In this document: piece by piece, positions 1-10,267 of the stretch
Numbering within the stretch: the first letter of the stretch is position 1
Layout: every line of letters begins with the position of its first letter
DNA from: Acidimicrobiaceae bacterium
GTDB lineage: Bacteria > Actinomycetota > Acidimicrobiia > Acidimicrobiales > Aldehydirespiratoraceae
Reading direction: 5' to 3'
NCBI GenBank assembly: GCA_009844405.1
Contig: VYBO01000060.1
Coordinates: forward strand, 1 to 53,957
Length of the DNA stretch: 53,957 bases
The notes under the pieces: model-generated
What the model saw: only the letters and a program-made list of their open reading frames with translations
What the model was told of the DNA's origin: nothing
Databases searched by the model: none
Made by a program: the position numbers and the translations under genes

Positions 1-464
1 GCAGGTGGCGGGTGGTCTGGTAGACGGTGCGGATGGCGAAGTTGGAGCGCAGCCGGGCCACGCCGGCGAGCCGGGACAGGTGCTGGTTGTGGATGCGCTC
101 GAAGTCGCGGTGGTCCTGCACGGCGAGGTGCAGCAGGTAGTCGGCGTCGCCCGCCACCAGGTGGCACGACATGACCTCCGGGCAGCCGCGCACCTCCTCC
201 TCGAAACGGCGGAGCGACTCCTCGCTCTGGCTGACCAGGGAGACCTCCACGAACACGTTCAGGTCACGGCCGATGGCCTCGGTGTCGAGGATCATGACGT
301 AGCCGTCGATGACGCCCTCGGCTTCCAGCCGGCGCACCCGCCGGTGGCAGGCCGACGTGGACAGGCCTATGCGCGACGCCAGCTCCGCGTGGGAGACCCG
401 TCCGTCGAGCTGCAGTTCGTTGAGGATGAGACGGTCGGTCGGATCGAATTCGTGCATGAACATA
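1..464 (-). CDS. Lrp/AsnC family transcriptional regulator (partial, runs off left edge)
   Basis: Minus-strand translation from ATG at 464 (or 458): MFMHEFDPTDRLILNELQLDGRVSHAELASRIGLSTSACHRRVRRLEAEGVIDGYVMILD..., AsnC-type HTH plus RAM-like domain. Missing from the ORF track because it is open at the window edge. Confidence 0.9.
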
Positions 465-604
465 TTTTGCGCTGAATCGGTGTTCATGTGCAAACAATAG
501 GCGCAATGGCAGCATTTGAGGGGAATGTTGCTCAGAATATGTCTCATCCACGCGTGTAACATTTCGGGAGTCGCATTCATGAATCGCAGGTGGAGGGGTC
601 CAGC

Positions 605-1720
605 ATGCGCATCGGGGTGCCCACGGAGATCAAGAGCGAGGAGCGCCGCGTCGGGCTGACCCCCGACAGCGTGCGCGAAGTCAGCGACCGCGGCCACGAG
701 GTGTACGTGGAGTGCGGCGCCGGCGACGGCGCCGGGTTCGACGACGACGAGTACAAGGACCGCGGCGCCATCCTGGTGCCCACCGCCGACGAGCTCTTCG
801 AGACCGCCGAACTGATCGTGAAGGTCAAGGAGCCCCAGGCGGAGGAGCGGGCCCGCCTGAGGGCCGACCACACCCTGTTCACCTACCTGCATCTCGCTCC
901 CGACCCCGACCAGGCCAACGACCTGCTGGCCAGCGGGGCCACTGCCATCGCCTACGAGTCGGTCACCGACCGCAGGGGCCGGCTCCCGCTGCTCGCCCCC
1001 ATGTCCCAGGTGGCGGGCCGCCTGGCCATCCAGGCCGGCGCCCGCTGCCTGGAGGCATCCGCGGGCGGCCGGGGAGTGCTGCTGGGCGGGGTGCCCGGCG
1101 TGGCCGCCGCCCCGGTGACGGTGATCGGCGGCGGGGTGGTCGGCACCAACGCGGTGGAGATGGCCCTGGGACTCGGCGCCGACGTGACCGTGCTGGATCG
1201 TGACATGGCCGTGCTCGAGTCGCTTGCCGCCCGCTTCGGTCCGGCGCTGCGCACGATCTACTCCAGCCCCAGCCGGCTGGCCCAGGCGGTGTTCACCGCC
1301 GATCTGGTGATCGGGGCCGTGCTGCTGCCCGGAGCCAGGGCGCCGCGGCTGATCACCAGGCAGATGGTGAAGGTCATGCGGCCCGGCACCGTGATCGTGG
1401 ACGTGGCCATCGACCAGGGAGGCTGCGCCGAGACGTCAAGGCCGACCACCCACGCCGAGCCGACCTACGCGGTCGACGACGTGGTCCACTACTGCGTGGC
1501 CAACATGCCCGGCGCGGTCCCCCGCACCTCCACCCAGGCCCTCAACAACGCGACGCTCCCCTACGTGCACAAACTCGCCGACCAGGGAGTCGTCGAAGCC
1601 ATCGCAGCCGACAAGGGCCTGCAGGACGGCCTCAGCGTGCGCCACGGCCGGATCACCGAGGCCGCAGTGGCCGATGCCCTAGGCCTGGAATACACCGAGC
1701 CCCTCGCCACCCTGGCCTGA
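605..1720 (+). CDS. ald: Alanine dehydrogenase
   Basis: [45 protein letters not shown]; Rossmann [24 protein letters not shown]; start at MRIG preferred over upstream 590. Confidence 0.93.
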   Translation: MRIGVPTEIKSEERRVGLTPDSVREVSDRGHEVYVECGAGDGAGFDDDEYKDRGAILVPTADELFETAELIVKVKEPQAEERARLRADHTLFTYLHLAPDPDQANDLLASGATAIAYESVTDRRGRLPLLAPMSQVAGRLAIQAGARCLEASAGGRGVLLGGVPGVAAAPVTVIGGGVVGTNAVEMALGLGADVTVLDRDMAVLESLAARFGPALRTIYSSPSRLAQAVFTADLVIGAVLLPGARAPRLITRQMVKVMRPGTVIVDVAIDQGGCAETSRPTTHAEPTYAVDDVVHYCVANMPGAVPRTSTQALNNATLPYVHKLADQGVVEAIAADKGLQDGLSVRHGRITEAAVADALGLEYTEPLATLA

Positions 1721-1981
1721 CCCGGCCGCCCGAACCTAGCTCAATCGCCTACAACCGGCGCAATTCGGCACGTCACCGACGGCATGGGCGAGTCCGCCGC
1801 CGCGATGGACGGCCAACGGCTCACCTACCGGCAACTCACCGGATCACGCGGCTGAGGAAATTACGAGTCGCCAGACCTGTACCTGAGACGGCCAACCTGC
1901 TCATCCGTCATGCTCTGGCGAGCAGCGAACGGAAGACGGGCCAAGTCCCGATCCGCATCATCCGCCGATTTCTTTGCGAGC

Positions 1982-2093
1982 GCTTTCATGATCGCGTCAT
2001 GTCGCATGGTGTTGGGTGCGTCAGGGACGGGCCGGAGGTGCGCCCGGAACCTGGGGGCTTTCATGATCGCGTCATGTCGCATGGCGTTGGGTG
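1982..2093. repeat. Direct repeat: two 37-bp copies (1982-2018 and 2057-2093), one mismatch
   Basis: gctttcatgatcgcgtcatgtcgcatggYgttgggtg occurs twice, offset 75 bp; each copy has a catga-tcgcg-tcatg dyad. Confidence 0.85.
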
Positions 2094-2098
2094 GGCTC

Positions 2099-5000
2099 TT
2101 ACGGGAGGACGGCCATCCAGCAGACTACTCCTAGGTCGTCCTCGGTGATCTGGGGAGCTGGTGGTGGGGCGTCTACGGCTCGGAGGCCGTGGAACTCGAC
2201 GACGGCTACCACTTGATGGGCGGCTTCGTCGGCGGTAATGGCGTCGCTGTCCAAGGCGCGCTTGATGGCGGCTAGGTCGTGGCGGACGAGGCTGCTGCGC
2301 TCGGCGCCTAGGGCCTCGTAGGCGGCGGCCGCGGATGGTGGGGAGGACACGCTGGCGTCCTCCAGTAGGGCGCGGGCCCATCTCTGGACCGGTCCCACTG
2401 AGCGTTCCTCCGACAAGCGGGCGGCCTCGTTGTGCTCCTCGACAATCGAGGTGGACGCAGTCGACCATGCTGCGTCCAGGTCGACAGGCGGGTTGGGTAC
2501 TCCGGGCGCCTCGCCGGGATCGATGCGGCGCAGGATGGTTGCCGGTGCGGATGCCATGGTGTCGTCCGACATGTAGCGCCAGTAGCGGTCGCCGTTGCGC
2601 GTCCGGCAGGCAAGGAACACACCCGGCGGGCCGACATACGGCACGCCCGGACCCTGGGCGAAGGCCGCTCCGATCCCCCAGGGCAGGTTGCGCACTCTTT
2701 CGATCTCGCCCTCGGCGGCGGCCCGGCGCAATTCGGCCCGCAAGAGCTCGCCATTCACCGTCCCCGTCTCGGGTGATTCGCCGGCCTCGTCGAGCAGGGT
2801 CTCATCCCCCTCGCCGAGGCGGTGAGCGTAGGACTTGATCTCCTCGACGAGGTCGTCCTCCATGATCTCGATCTCCATACCGTAGGGACGGGCGGACACG
2901 ATCTTGCGGCGAATGGCTGCCTCGAGTTGCAGTATCAGCTCCAGGTTTCCGGGCTCGGGGAGCATTGTGATGAGCGAGACCCGATCATGCGGGCTCTTGA
3001 GCCGGAGAACCCGACCGTAGCGCTGAACCACGCGCTGCGGGTTCCAAGGCATGTCGTAGCTGATGACGGCCGCCGCCTGCTGGAGGTTCTGGCCTTCCGA
3101 GAGCACGTCGTTACTCAGCAGCAGATCCACCTGGCCGTCGGGGGGCACGTAACCGGGACGCACGACCATCTCTGGGCAGAAGCGGGCCAGCATGGCGGTG
3201 CGCTGATCTGGGTCGGTCTCGGCACCGATCACGGTCACTCGCTCTCGTTCGCCGACCCGCTCCGGCAGGTGCACGTCCAGGTAGCGCACGGTGTCGGCGA
3301 ACGAAGAGAACACGATCACCTTGTCTGAGGGCACATCGGCGAGCATTTGCCGGAGCAGGGCCAGCTTCGGATCCCCCGCGGGGTCGAGCCTCCTCAGGGC
3401 ATCGGCGCACGCAACCAGCAGGGCTCGGTCGGCGGCAACGTCCTCGCGATAGTGGGGCTCGAAGTCGTCGACGGGCTCGCTGCCGGCGTCGTCGAGATTG
3501 TCTTCCAGCCAGCCGGACAAGCCGGACTCGTCCAAGTCGAGCGCGGCCGCCTCCCGCAGCGCGTCGCCGGTCAGAACACGACCATCGTCCCATGCAGCCA
3601 GGAAAGTGTCGTGGGCCGCGATCATCCGTTCGATGGTCAGCAGGCAGGCCTGCCAACACGACTCGAACCGCTTGAGAACGGCCGACTGCAGCAGGGCGCC
3701 GAGAGCGGCCTCCCGCCCGGCCTCCTCGTCGCCGATCCGGTAGGCGCTGGGACGGTAACGGGCCATCTTCAATTGGGCGAGGTTGGCGGTGATCATCTGC
3801 ACCAGCCCGGGAAAGGCTGTGTCGAGGTCGTAGCGCTCGGTGGACAGCACCGGAGTCGGGAACGAGACGGGCGTACCGTCGGGGAAGGTCTCGTCGGGGT
3901 AGTGGCGCTGGATGAAGCGGCGATCCCGGCGGACGCTCACCATGTCGGCCAGCGGGAACAGCACGTCTGGATCGAGGTTCTCGACATCACGCTCGTTGGC
4001 TCCGGCGCGCACGAACAGGCGAGCCAGCGAGGGGATCCCCCAGGGCGCGAAGGCCCGGTCATGGCGGGCGAAGGCCATCACCAGGTGGTAGAGGTCCCAC
4101 AAGCCGTTGTTGACGGGAGTGGCAGTGAGCAGGGCCAGATCCTTCTGCACACCGCCGAGCAGGCGGGAGACGGCGCGGTACCAGGTGGTGCCGGGAGTGC
4201 GCAAGGCGTGGCCCTCGTCCACCACGACCAAGCGGTAGGCATCCTTGTCGCTGTGCAGGTGCCTCCTCGGATTCCAGGCATCGGGCCCGGCCAGCTGCTC
4301 GTCGGCGGCCAGCTGGTGGAAGCTCAAGACCTCGGCGGGAAGCCGGGCTTGCGACAACCGCTCCCGCCAGTACTCCACCAGCTGCGCAGGAGCCACGACC
4401 AGTGCGTGCAGACCCCGGCGCAGCGAGTACTCCTCGACGAGGGCTAGGCCGATCTCGGTCTTGCCGGTGCCGACACCGTCGGCGTATATCACACCGTGAT
4501 GACGCTGGAGGATCCGCAGAGCGCGGTTGAAGCCGTCCAGCTGGAACGATGCCAACTCCACCGAGCCGGGCGGTGGTCCCGATGGATCGTCCAACTCGGC
4601 GTCGAGCAATTCCAGCAGCGCTCGCAGATACACAGTTCGGGGGGCTGACCAGCCCGATGTCGGGGAACAGCAGCTCACGCAGTTCGGCCTTGAAATCCTC
4701 GCCGTTACCCCAGAGCCCGTCGAACCAGGCGAGTGCCTGGCTGGCAACCGGAGGGTTGTACTCGACGAGCCCGAGCTCCAGGTTGGAGAACAGGCCCGCG
4801 CCGGTGAGGTTGGCCGAGGTGACCAGAGCGGCTCGGGCATCGCTGGTATTGCCGAACAGGTAGGCCTTGCCGTGCAGGAACCGCTTGGTGTACCGCCGAA
4901 CCTCGACCTCATCACGGTCGAGCCACGTATCGAGCGCGATGAGCTTGGCCGCGGCCCGGCTCGGCGGGAAGCGGGACAGGTCTCGGTCGTTGCGCAGGCC

Positions 5001-5255
5001 GACCAGAGTCATCTCGAACAGCGAGTCAGGGAGCTGTGCTCCCAGGCCGGGGGCCGGGGCCGTTCCGATCAGCAGCCGGACCCGCCGGCCTCCCGAGACC
5101 GCGACCGCGACGTGATGCAGGCCGCCGAGATTGACGTAGCCGCTCGCGATGGAGAGGCCGTGGTCACTCTCTATGTCATTGAGCAGGTATGCAAGCGCGT
5201 CGGCGTGGCGGCCGTCGTCGCTGAGGTTGTCGAGGAGAAAGGGACGTCCAGCCAC
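2099..5255 (-). CDS. PLD-like nuclease domain fused to SNF2-family helicase; reading frame broken at C6 tract (4639-4644)
   Basis: Frame A (from GTG at 5255, overlapping the upstream MTase stop): VAGRPFLLDNLSDDGRHADALAYLLND...FLHGKAYLFGNTSDARAALVTSANLTGAGLFSNLELGLVEYNP (PLD HxK/N motif). Frame B: DGVGTGKTEIGL (Walker A), VVDEGHAL, LLTATPVNNG, VIVFSSFADTVRYLD, LSEGQNLQQAAAVISYDMPWNPQRVVQRYGRVLR (SNF2 C-terminal motifs). The two frames join at CAGCCCCCCGAACTG. Confidence 0.8.
4639..4644 (-). other. Frameshift site: homopolymer C6 (G6 on + strand) between PLD and helicase frames
   Basis: Minus AGC CCC CCG AAC (frame A) must shift +1 to read ACT GTG TAT CTG CGA GCG CTG (TVYLRAL, frame B). Confidence 0.8.
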
Positions 5256-5259
5256 GGGC

Positions 5260-8200
5260 TCAGCCCAGCTCTCGGAGTCGATCGATGACTTGGGCGCGAT
5301 ATCCGGATGGCACTGCGTCGTAAGTGAAGTCCATGAACATCGTCTCAAGGTCGGCGTCGGTGAGTTGCCACGCTCGGGCCACTCGGGCGTCGATCTCGAC
5401 CCGCAGCGACTGCCGTTCGGCCCTCGGCAGTCGACCGGGCTCGACCCCGACCGCGGCGGCGAAAGCAGCAAAGCGATTGTCAACGGCCGACAGCCGGGCT
5501 GCGGCCCTGGCGATATGGGTGTAGTTCTCCTCATCGAGATCGGGAATCTTGAGCGCCTCAAGGATGAAGAAATTGAGGTTGATCTCAACGTAGCGGCGGG
5601 CCTGCCAGTCGAAGGGCAAGCTGTTCATCACGCCGAGACAGGCCGCCTGGGCGATCTCGTCGCCGTCCACGAATGCCAGGTACGGCGCCTTGTTCGTCAG
5701 GAACAGCTTGGACGGGACCAAGCACGCTCTAACGGTGCGGCTGTCGTCGGAGCGAGCCACATCTCTAAACGCCACCCTCGCCTGGTCCAACGCGGTGAGC
5801 ACCGCCTGCTGGCGCTCGGACTTCTTCGTGGACTCGGCGAGGACCGAGTCCTGACCAGGGCGCGGCTTGCGGACCTTCTTCCGCAGCTTGGCACTGGTTG
5901 GGCAGGGTCGGGCAGCCGCGCCGTGGGGGTCGTACTGGTCGAAGCTCTTGCCCTTCCAGAGCGGTCGCCCCCGCTGCTTTTTCTCCCAGAAACGCTTGTC
6001 CGCGGTCTCGTGCAGCTCAGCGACCGCAAAGCACCTCCATCTCCCGCCCGGACCCATCGGGAAGCGCGGCCCGGCGCGCAGCTTGGTCAGCAACTCGGCC
6101 TCCTGCTGGGACCGCAGTCTGGGAGTCAGCCAGCCCTCAGCCAGGGACGACACTTCCACCGGCACGCCATGCGAAGCCGCCTGCTCCTCCCATGCCTCCG
6201 CTGACGCTGCGGTGCCCAGCAGGGACACGCAGTAGGCGGATTCCGGTTGACGGCGGTCCGCCACAACCAGTGACACTCCGTAACGAGGTTCGCTGTCGAA
6301 CATCCAACAGCCTCTGTTCAACAATGTGTCTACTCTCCGGGCGGTCATCTCGGTGTAGAGCCACTCCCGGAAGCCCTCCGAGCCCTTCGTCACGAACGCG
6401 GATCGGGGCAACACCACTCCGATCGCGCCTTCGGGCCGCACCAAGGTCCGGTAGCGCTGGCAGAAGTACTTGTACAGGTCCGGGTCCCCCTTGGTCGATT
6501 GGTACTCGCCCGTGGCCAGGGCGGCCCGCTCGACCTCTGCTCGCCGACGCTCGCTTCGTAGTTGCTCAGGCAACTCCGGTCGCTCCTCGACGAGTTCGGC
6601 AATGGCAACCTTGCGCTCCTTGACGCCCATGCCGTGCAGCCCCGGCTGGTGCAGCCCGTAGAAGGAGAGCTCCTCCACGGTTACCTCCTCCCAGGGGGGA
6701 TTTCCTACCACTGCATCGAAGCCCTGCCGCTCGCCGGAGAACACCCGCGGGAACTCCAGGGGCCAGTGCAGGAAGCGGTGCTCGCTGGCCAGCACGGCGG
6801 CTGCGTCTACCAGGCTCTGGCCGTTCTCGCTGTTGTCGCCCGCGATGACGTCCGGGCCGTGCTCCTCGGCGTGAACACGGGCACCCGCGACCCCGAACCC
6901 CTCGGCTGTCCACAGATCGAACAGCCGTCTCAGTCCCTCCGTGGCGACACGGGCCTCCTCGTCGGCAGCACGGCTGTCCTCAACCTGGCCGGGCGTGAGG
7001 TCATCGATCTCAGCTACCCGGGCCGCGGCCCGTGACGCCTCATCAAGAGCCAGCCGAAGCGAAGTCTCCTGGAAGGTGCCTTCGCGGACGACGGTCCCGG
7101 CCGAGGCCACTCCGATCAGCGAGTTGCCCACTACCACGTTCCGTCCCAGATAGGCAAGCGAAAGGCCAGGCACGAAGGAGGCCAGCCACAACGACAGGGT
7201 GGCGACCTCGGCGCCCATCGGGCTCACATCCACCCCGAACACGCAGTGCTTGAGGACCAGCCGCCGCAGCAGGGTCACGTCGGTGGCGTCGGCACCGGGG
7301 GCGGCCTGGCCGCGCAGCCGGTCGAGGGCTGCCTTGATGGCCGGCAGAGGGGTCGCGGCCAGGAACTCGACAGTTCGCTCGGCCAACTGCTCCGTTACCT
7401 GCACCAGGAAGTGGGCGCTGCCGCAGGCCGGATCAAGCACCGCGAACTCCAGCAGTCTTGTCGCGGCCCGCACCGGATCCGTCGCCGCGATCCCCCGGAC
7501 CTCGTCTAGATGGCGCTCGAACGCAGGCATGACCGCTTGGCGCACCAGATGCTGCACCAGCGACACCGGCGTGTAGTAGACGCCTCCGGCCTTGCGCCCG
7601 CCCGCGTGCGTCTGCCACAGGAGCGACCCCGTCCCTGCATCGGGGTTGTCGGAGTCAGCGACATACCGGTCGGTTGCGGCGTCGTAGCGCAACGGACGGT
7701 CGGCTACAACGAGCTGAAGGCTGAGAAGCGTCTCGTAGATGTGGCCGAGGTGGCCGATCTCCAGCGACGAGTAGTCCACGCCCGTCCCGGACTCGGAGTC
7801 CAAGCCCACCGCCGTCAGCACGTTGGCGAAGTTGGGGTCATCCAGTTCGAGACTCTCGAGCAGTTCGGCCCCCTCGAAGTCGGAGTCAGCGAAGAGCGCC
7901 CCGTTGTAGGCGGGTACCCCCCAGGCCGGATTGCCGGTTCGCAGCGCTCCCACCAACGTCGCAAAGTTCGACCACAGGCTTGTCGAAGCCTCGCTCAGGC
8001 GCTCTCTGGTCGTGTGGGCCTCGGCTACCAGCGTCGACAGCGACCGGCGCTTGTAGGTGGCATTGTCGGTCGGAAGGAAGCGAGAACTCTCGGCGTAGAG
8101 CACGAACAGCAGCCGGAACAGCAATGTCAACGCGGCCCGTTGCAACTCCAGGCGCTCCGAGTCCTCGTCGAGATCCACTCCCCGCCGGCGGGCCCAGCGT

Positions 8201-9198
8201 TGCAGGCCGGCGGCCAAAGCGGGAAGGGCCTCTTGGCGGATGGTGTGATCAAGCCGGCGTCTGAGCCTGGAGCCGAAGACCCTGGCGTCGTCCTGCAGTT
8301 CAGCCAAGCGACCCTCGGCCAGGTAGCTCGGGGCTAGGAGCGCCAGATACGGGCGACGGGCCTCGCCGAGCAGCTCCGCGTCGAGATCCAGCCACTCCGC
8401 CGCCGATGCGGACGGGTCGCAGTCGAACAGACGGTAGCGGTTCTGGCAGACGAGGATCCCGTAGCGGGCGCCGCGAGCCCGGCAGTCGGCCGCCAACACG
8501 CCCTCGGCAGGACGGCCGGCTTCGTCGAGGCGCATGAAGTCGCGCGGGTCTGCCTTCGGGTGCACCACAGCGGCGGGTCGTCCGTCGAATCGAGCCAGGT
8601 AGCCGCGGGGCTCCAGGCGTTCGATCTGATAGCCGAGCCCGTTCAGCACCGTGCGCCAGTCCCCATCGACACGCAGGCCCTCCAAAGTCTGGGCTGCGAA
8701 GACCTGAAAGCCGGGCTCCCCGAGCAGCCGGGACTCCAGAGTGTGCCGTGTGAGCAGCCCGTGAACGACCATGCCCCCATCGGCCAGCCGCACAACCTCG
8801 CCGCCGATGTGGCGCACGGCGTAGAGGCCGTCGAAGGCGGCGGCCTCCTCGATCACCGCGGCCAAGCCTGTGCAGTCCACCGAGCGGATCGGCTCGTCAG
8901 CGGTACTCGGGCCGAGCGCCAGCACACTTCCGGAGTTCTCAGAGTCGTCGGCGATGAGCAGGTAGCTGATATCGGAATTGCGCACTCGCGCCCGCCAGCG
9001 GGCTCGCATGTGGCGTTCGGCCGGCTCCGCCGCGGCCGCGACTTCAATGTGCTTGAAGCGCACCGCCCGCCGGATATCCGATCCCGGCTGCACATCCTGG
9101 GCCACACCGCGCGCTACTAGCCGGCTGAGCAATTCCTCAGCATTCACCAGCCTGAACCCTACGCGTACGGCCTTGACGACGGAAGCATTCGATGGCAT
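5260..9198 (-). CDS. N6-adenine DNA methyltransferase, large Eco57I/PglX-like class, restriction/defence associated
   Basis: 1312 aa; motif I FAVLDPACGSAHFLVQV; motif IV FDAVVGNPPWEEVTVEE; GGVYYTPVSLVQHLVRQAV. Confidence 0.88.
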   Translation of the reverse strand: MPSNASVVKAVRVGFRLVNAEELLSRLVARGVAQDVQPGSDIRRAVRFKHIEVAAAAEPAERHMRARWRARVRNSDISYLLIADDSENSGSVLALGPSTADEPIRSVDCTGLAAVIEEAAAFDGLYAVRHIGGEVVRLADGGMVVHGLLTRHTLESRLLGEPGFQVFAAQTLEGLRVDGDWRTVLNGLGYQIERLEPRGYLARFDGRPAAVVHPKADPRDFMRLDEAGRPAEGVLAADCRARGARYGILVCQNRYRLFDCDPSASAAEWLDLDAELLGEARRPYLALLAPSYLAEGRLAELQDDARVFGSRLRRRLDHTIRQEALPALAAGLQRWARRRGVDLDEDSERLELQRAALTLLFRLLFVLYAESSRFLPTDNATYKRRSLSTLVAEAHTTRERLSEASTSLWSNFATLVGALRTGNPAWGVPAYNGALFADSDFEGAELLESLELDDPNFANVLTAVGLDSESGTGVDYSSLEIGHLGHIYETLLSLQLVVADRPLRYDAATDRYVADSDNPDAGTGSLLWQTHAGGRKAGGVYYTPVSLVQHLVRQAVMPAFERHLDEVRGIAATDPVRAATRLLEFAVLDPACGSAHFLVQVTEQLAERTVEFLAATPLPAIKAALDRLRGQAAPGADATDVTLLRRLVLKHCVFGVDVSPMGAEVATLSLWLASFVPGLSLAYLGRNVVVGNSLIGVASAGTVVREGTFQETSLRLALDEASRAAARVAEIDDLTPGQVEDSRAADEEARVATEGLRRLFDLWTAEGFGVAGARVHAEEHGPDVIAGDNSENGQSLVDAAAVLASEHRFLHWPLEFPRVFSGERQGFDAVVGNPPWEEVTVEELSFYGLHQPGLHGMGVKERKVAIAELVEERPELPEQLRSERRRAEVERAALATGEYQSTKGDPDLYKYFCQRYRTLVRPEGAIGVVLPRSAFVTKGSEGFREWLYTEMTARRVDTLLNRGCWMFDSEPRYGVSLVVADRRQPESAYCVSLLGTAASAEAWEEQAASHGVPVEVSSLAEGWLTPRLRSQQEAELLTKLRAGPRFPMGPGGRWRCFAVAELHETADKRFWEKKQRGRPLWKGKSFDQYDPHGAAARPCPTSAKLRKKVRKPRPGQDSVLAESTKKSERQQAVLTALDQARVAFRDVARSDDSRTVRACLVPSKLFLTNKAPYLAFVDGDEIAQAACLGVMNSLPFDWQARRYVEINLNFFILEALKIPDLDEENYTHIARAAARLSAVDNRFAAFAAAVGVEPGRLPRAERQSLRVEIDARVARAWQLTDADLETMFMDFTYDAVPSGYRAQVIDRLRELG

Positions 9199-9246
9199 GG
9201 CTTTCCCCGCGGTTGAGCCAATACATGAAGGTTCCCGGAATATCTT

Positions 9247-9268
9247 ATTATATCACAGAATATGTCAA
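9247..9268 (-). promoter_or_regulatory. AT-rich candidate promoter region for the methyltransferase-helicase pair
   Basis: Minus-strand TTGACA (9268-9263) and TATAAT (9252-9247) in an AT-rich island; the spacing of these two hexamers is only 10 nt, so exact -35/-10 pairing is unresolved (TTGACA-N18-GATATT is an alternative). Confidence 0.35.
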
Positions 9269-9327
9269 TATGGGCACGCTATTGGCCGGCAACGTGATCG
9301 TCGGCGCTGATAATGCCGCCGCCTCGG

Positions 9328-10221
9328 CTATTCGTTCAGGTGCATGGCCACGGCCAGGTTCGACCCGATCACCGCGACCCCAACTGCGATCGCCACCACC
9401 AGCAGGTTGACCTGCAGCATGGCGGCGTCGTCGACCTTGAACCCGGCCAGCAGTTGCAGACCGTCGGCATCGCTGAACTGGTCGATCACGTAGTTCCGCA
9501 AGAGCGAGTTGCTGATCATGGCCACTATGGCGCCGAGCAGACCCTGCACCAGCCCCTCGAGCATGAAGGGCACGCGTATGAACCACTTCGTGGCCCCCAC
9601 CAGGCGCATGATCTCAATCTCGGGACGCCGGTTGCCGATGGCCACCGCCAGCGTGTTGAGAATCAACAGCGTCGAGGCGCCGAGCAGGACGATCGAGCCG
9701 ATGAACAGCACGCGCCCGGCCCGGTTCGACAGGTTCTGCACGTCGCGGATAACGTCACCCGCGAAGGTGACCGTGCGAACGCCGGGCTTCCCCTTGAACT
9801 GGCTGCCCAGCTCCTCCACCACGTCGGGGTCGGGATCGGTCGGCACCACCCGGTAGTACGGGGGCACACCCTCGGCGGTGAAGATCTCCAGCACCTCGGG
9901 CGTGTCCTCGAAGAACTCCTTGAACTCCTCGTAGGACTGCGCCCGGTCGACGTACTCCCACCTGTCCACGCCCGGGCTCTCACCGAGTTGGTTACGGACG
10001 CTGGAGTCCTCGTCCGTTCCGGCGTCGGTGTTCATCCACACGATGAACTCGACGCCGTCCTGCCATCGGGCCGTGGCGCTCTCGACGGCCACCTGGAACA
10101 GCATGAAGCCGCCGAACATGGCCAGCGAGACCCCCACCGTGACCACGGTGGCCACGGCCAGCAGGATGTTGCGCCACAGGTTCTGACCCGTCTCGCGCAG
10201 CACGTAGCGGAAGCTGAACAC
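9328..10221 (-). CDS. ftsX: Cell division protein FtsX (permease-like)
   Basis: MFSFRYVLRETGQNLWRNILLAVATVVTVGVSL..., four-TM FtsX architecture, directly downstream of ftsE. Confidence 0.92.
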   Translation of the reverse strand: MFSFRYVLRETGQNLWRNILLAVATVVTVGVSLAMFGGFMLFQVAVESATARWQDGVEFIVWMNTDAGTDEDSSVRNQLGESPGVDRWEYVDRAQSYEEFKEFFEDTPEVLEIFTAEGVPPYYRVVPTDPDPDVVEELGSQFKGKPGVRTVTFAGDVIRDVQNLSNRAGRVLFIGSIVLLGASTLLILNTLAVAIGNRRPEIEIMRLVGATKWFIRVPFMLEGLVQGLLGAIVAMISNSLLRNYVIDQFSDADGLQLLAGFKVDDAAMLQVNLLVVAIAVGVAVIGSNLAVAMHLNE

Positions 10222-10267
10222 CGGGGCCTACTCGCGACTGGGGGCGACGCTGAACATCGATAGGGGC

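Noticed and set aside
1741-1860. Possible gene remnant after ald (…VTDGMGESAAAMDGQRLTYRQLTGSRG*)
   Set aside because: Short open stretch that looks protein-like but has no recognisable family; too little to call.
4059-5588. 509-aa ORF as an independent gene
   Set aside because: Its first ~110 codons overlap the MTase out of frame and its last ~200 codons are out of frame to the helicase; only the middle PLD segment is real.
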